Source: Albula goreensis
Taxonomy: Eukaryota > Chordata > Actinopteri > Albuliformes > Albulidae
Assembly: GCA_022829145.1 (NCBI GenBank)
Contig: CM040741.1
Location: 56,540,180 to 56,604,179 of the forward strand
Direction of reading: 5' to 3'
Length of the DNA stretch: 64,000 nt
Below the pieces are notes generated by a model that searched no databases, had not been told where the DNA came from, and saw only the letters and a list, made by a program, of their open reading frames with translations. Positions 63,968-64,000 of the stretch are shown here, in pieces. Numbering within the stretch: position 1 is the stretch's first letter; each line of letters opens with the position of its first letter. A program made the position numbers and the translations under genes.

Positions 63968-64000
63968 GCATATTATGCAAAAGTTTGCACCCACGACACC
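63968..64000 (+). CDS. ocln: Possible start of ocln exon 6 (partial)
   Basis: A very good acceptor (CTTGTCTTTCCATTACAG) ends at 63967. The phase-2 continuation stays open: GA+G, then HIMQKFAPTT to the window edge. Too short to verify against the family. Confidence 0.3.

Overview
This window is vertebrate nuclear DNA, almost certainly from a ray-finned fish. It is AT-rich and CpG-poor, has GT-AG introns, and carries microsatellites and decayed fish-type transposons. Two protein genes are present. They lie head to head and each is cut by a window edge. I saw no prokaryotic, viral, CRISPR or operon-like content and no convincing RNA gene.

Left part, minus strand (894-12029, with a probable promoter exon near 51847-52110): the 5' end of talin-1 (tln1). 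Fourteen coding exons were placed by splice sites and phase. They give the first 562 residues: the whole FERM head (F0-F3), the linker with its calpain site, and the start of rod domain R1. Residue numbering matches human talin-1 exactly at K324, L325, W359 and Q433/Q434. The rest of the gene lies to the left of base 1.

Middle (12030-51846): about 40 kb with no recognisable protein gene, read here as intron 1 of tln1. It holds a (CA)n microsatellite, a 25-bp minisatellite, a diverged ~24-25 bp repeat array, a CR1/L2-type LINE 3' end, a MITE with long terminal inverted repeats, hAT-like fragments, and several CpG-retaining blocks that could be regulatory (SRF, TEAD and MEF2-type sites, TATA boxes).

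Right part, plus strand (about 56266-64000+): the 5' two thirds of occludin (ocln). A TATA/GC-box promoter and a noncoding exon 1 are followed by an ATG exon, a large MARVEL exon with four-transmembrane architecture and a Gly/Tyr-rich first loop, and two further exons (341 residues). The C-terminal occludin/ELL coiled coil lies beyond base 64000. The occludin leader contains an upstream ORF that overlaps the main start.

Talin-1 (integrin-actin linkage at focal adhesions) and occludin (tight-junction strands) are both adhesion proteins, but nothing in the sequence shows co-regulation apart from the divergent arrangement with about 4 kb between promoters. No exotic system was found. The most interesting items are the overlapping uORF in ocln, a CTCF-like site between the promoters, the hairpin and palindromic transposon remnants, and candidate enhancers, an alternative exon and a possible alternative promoter inside the giant tln1 intron.
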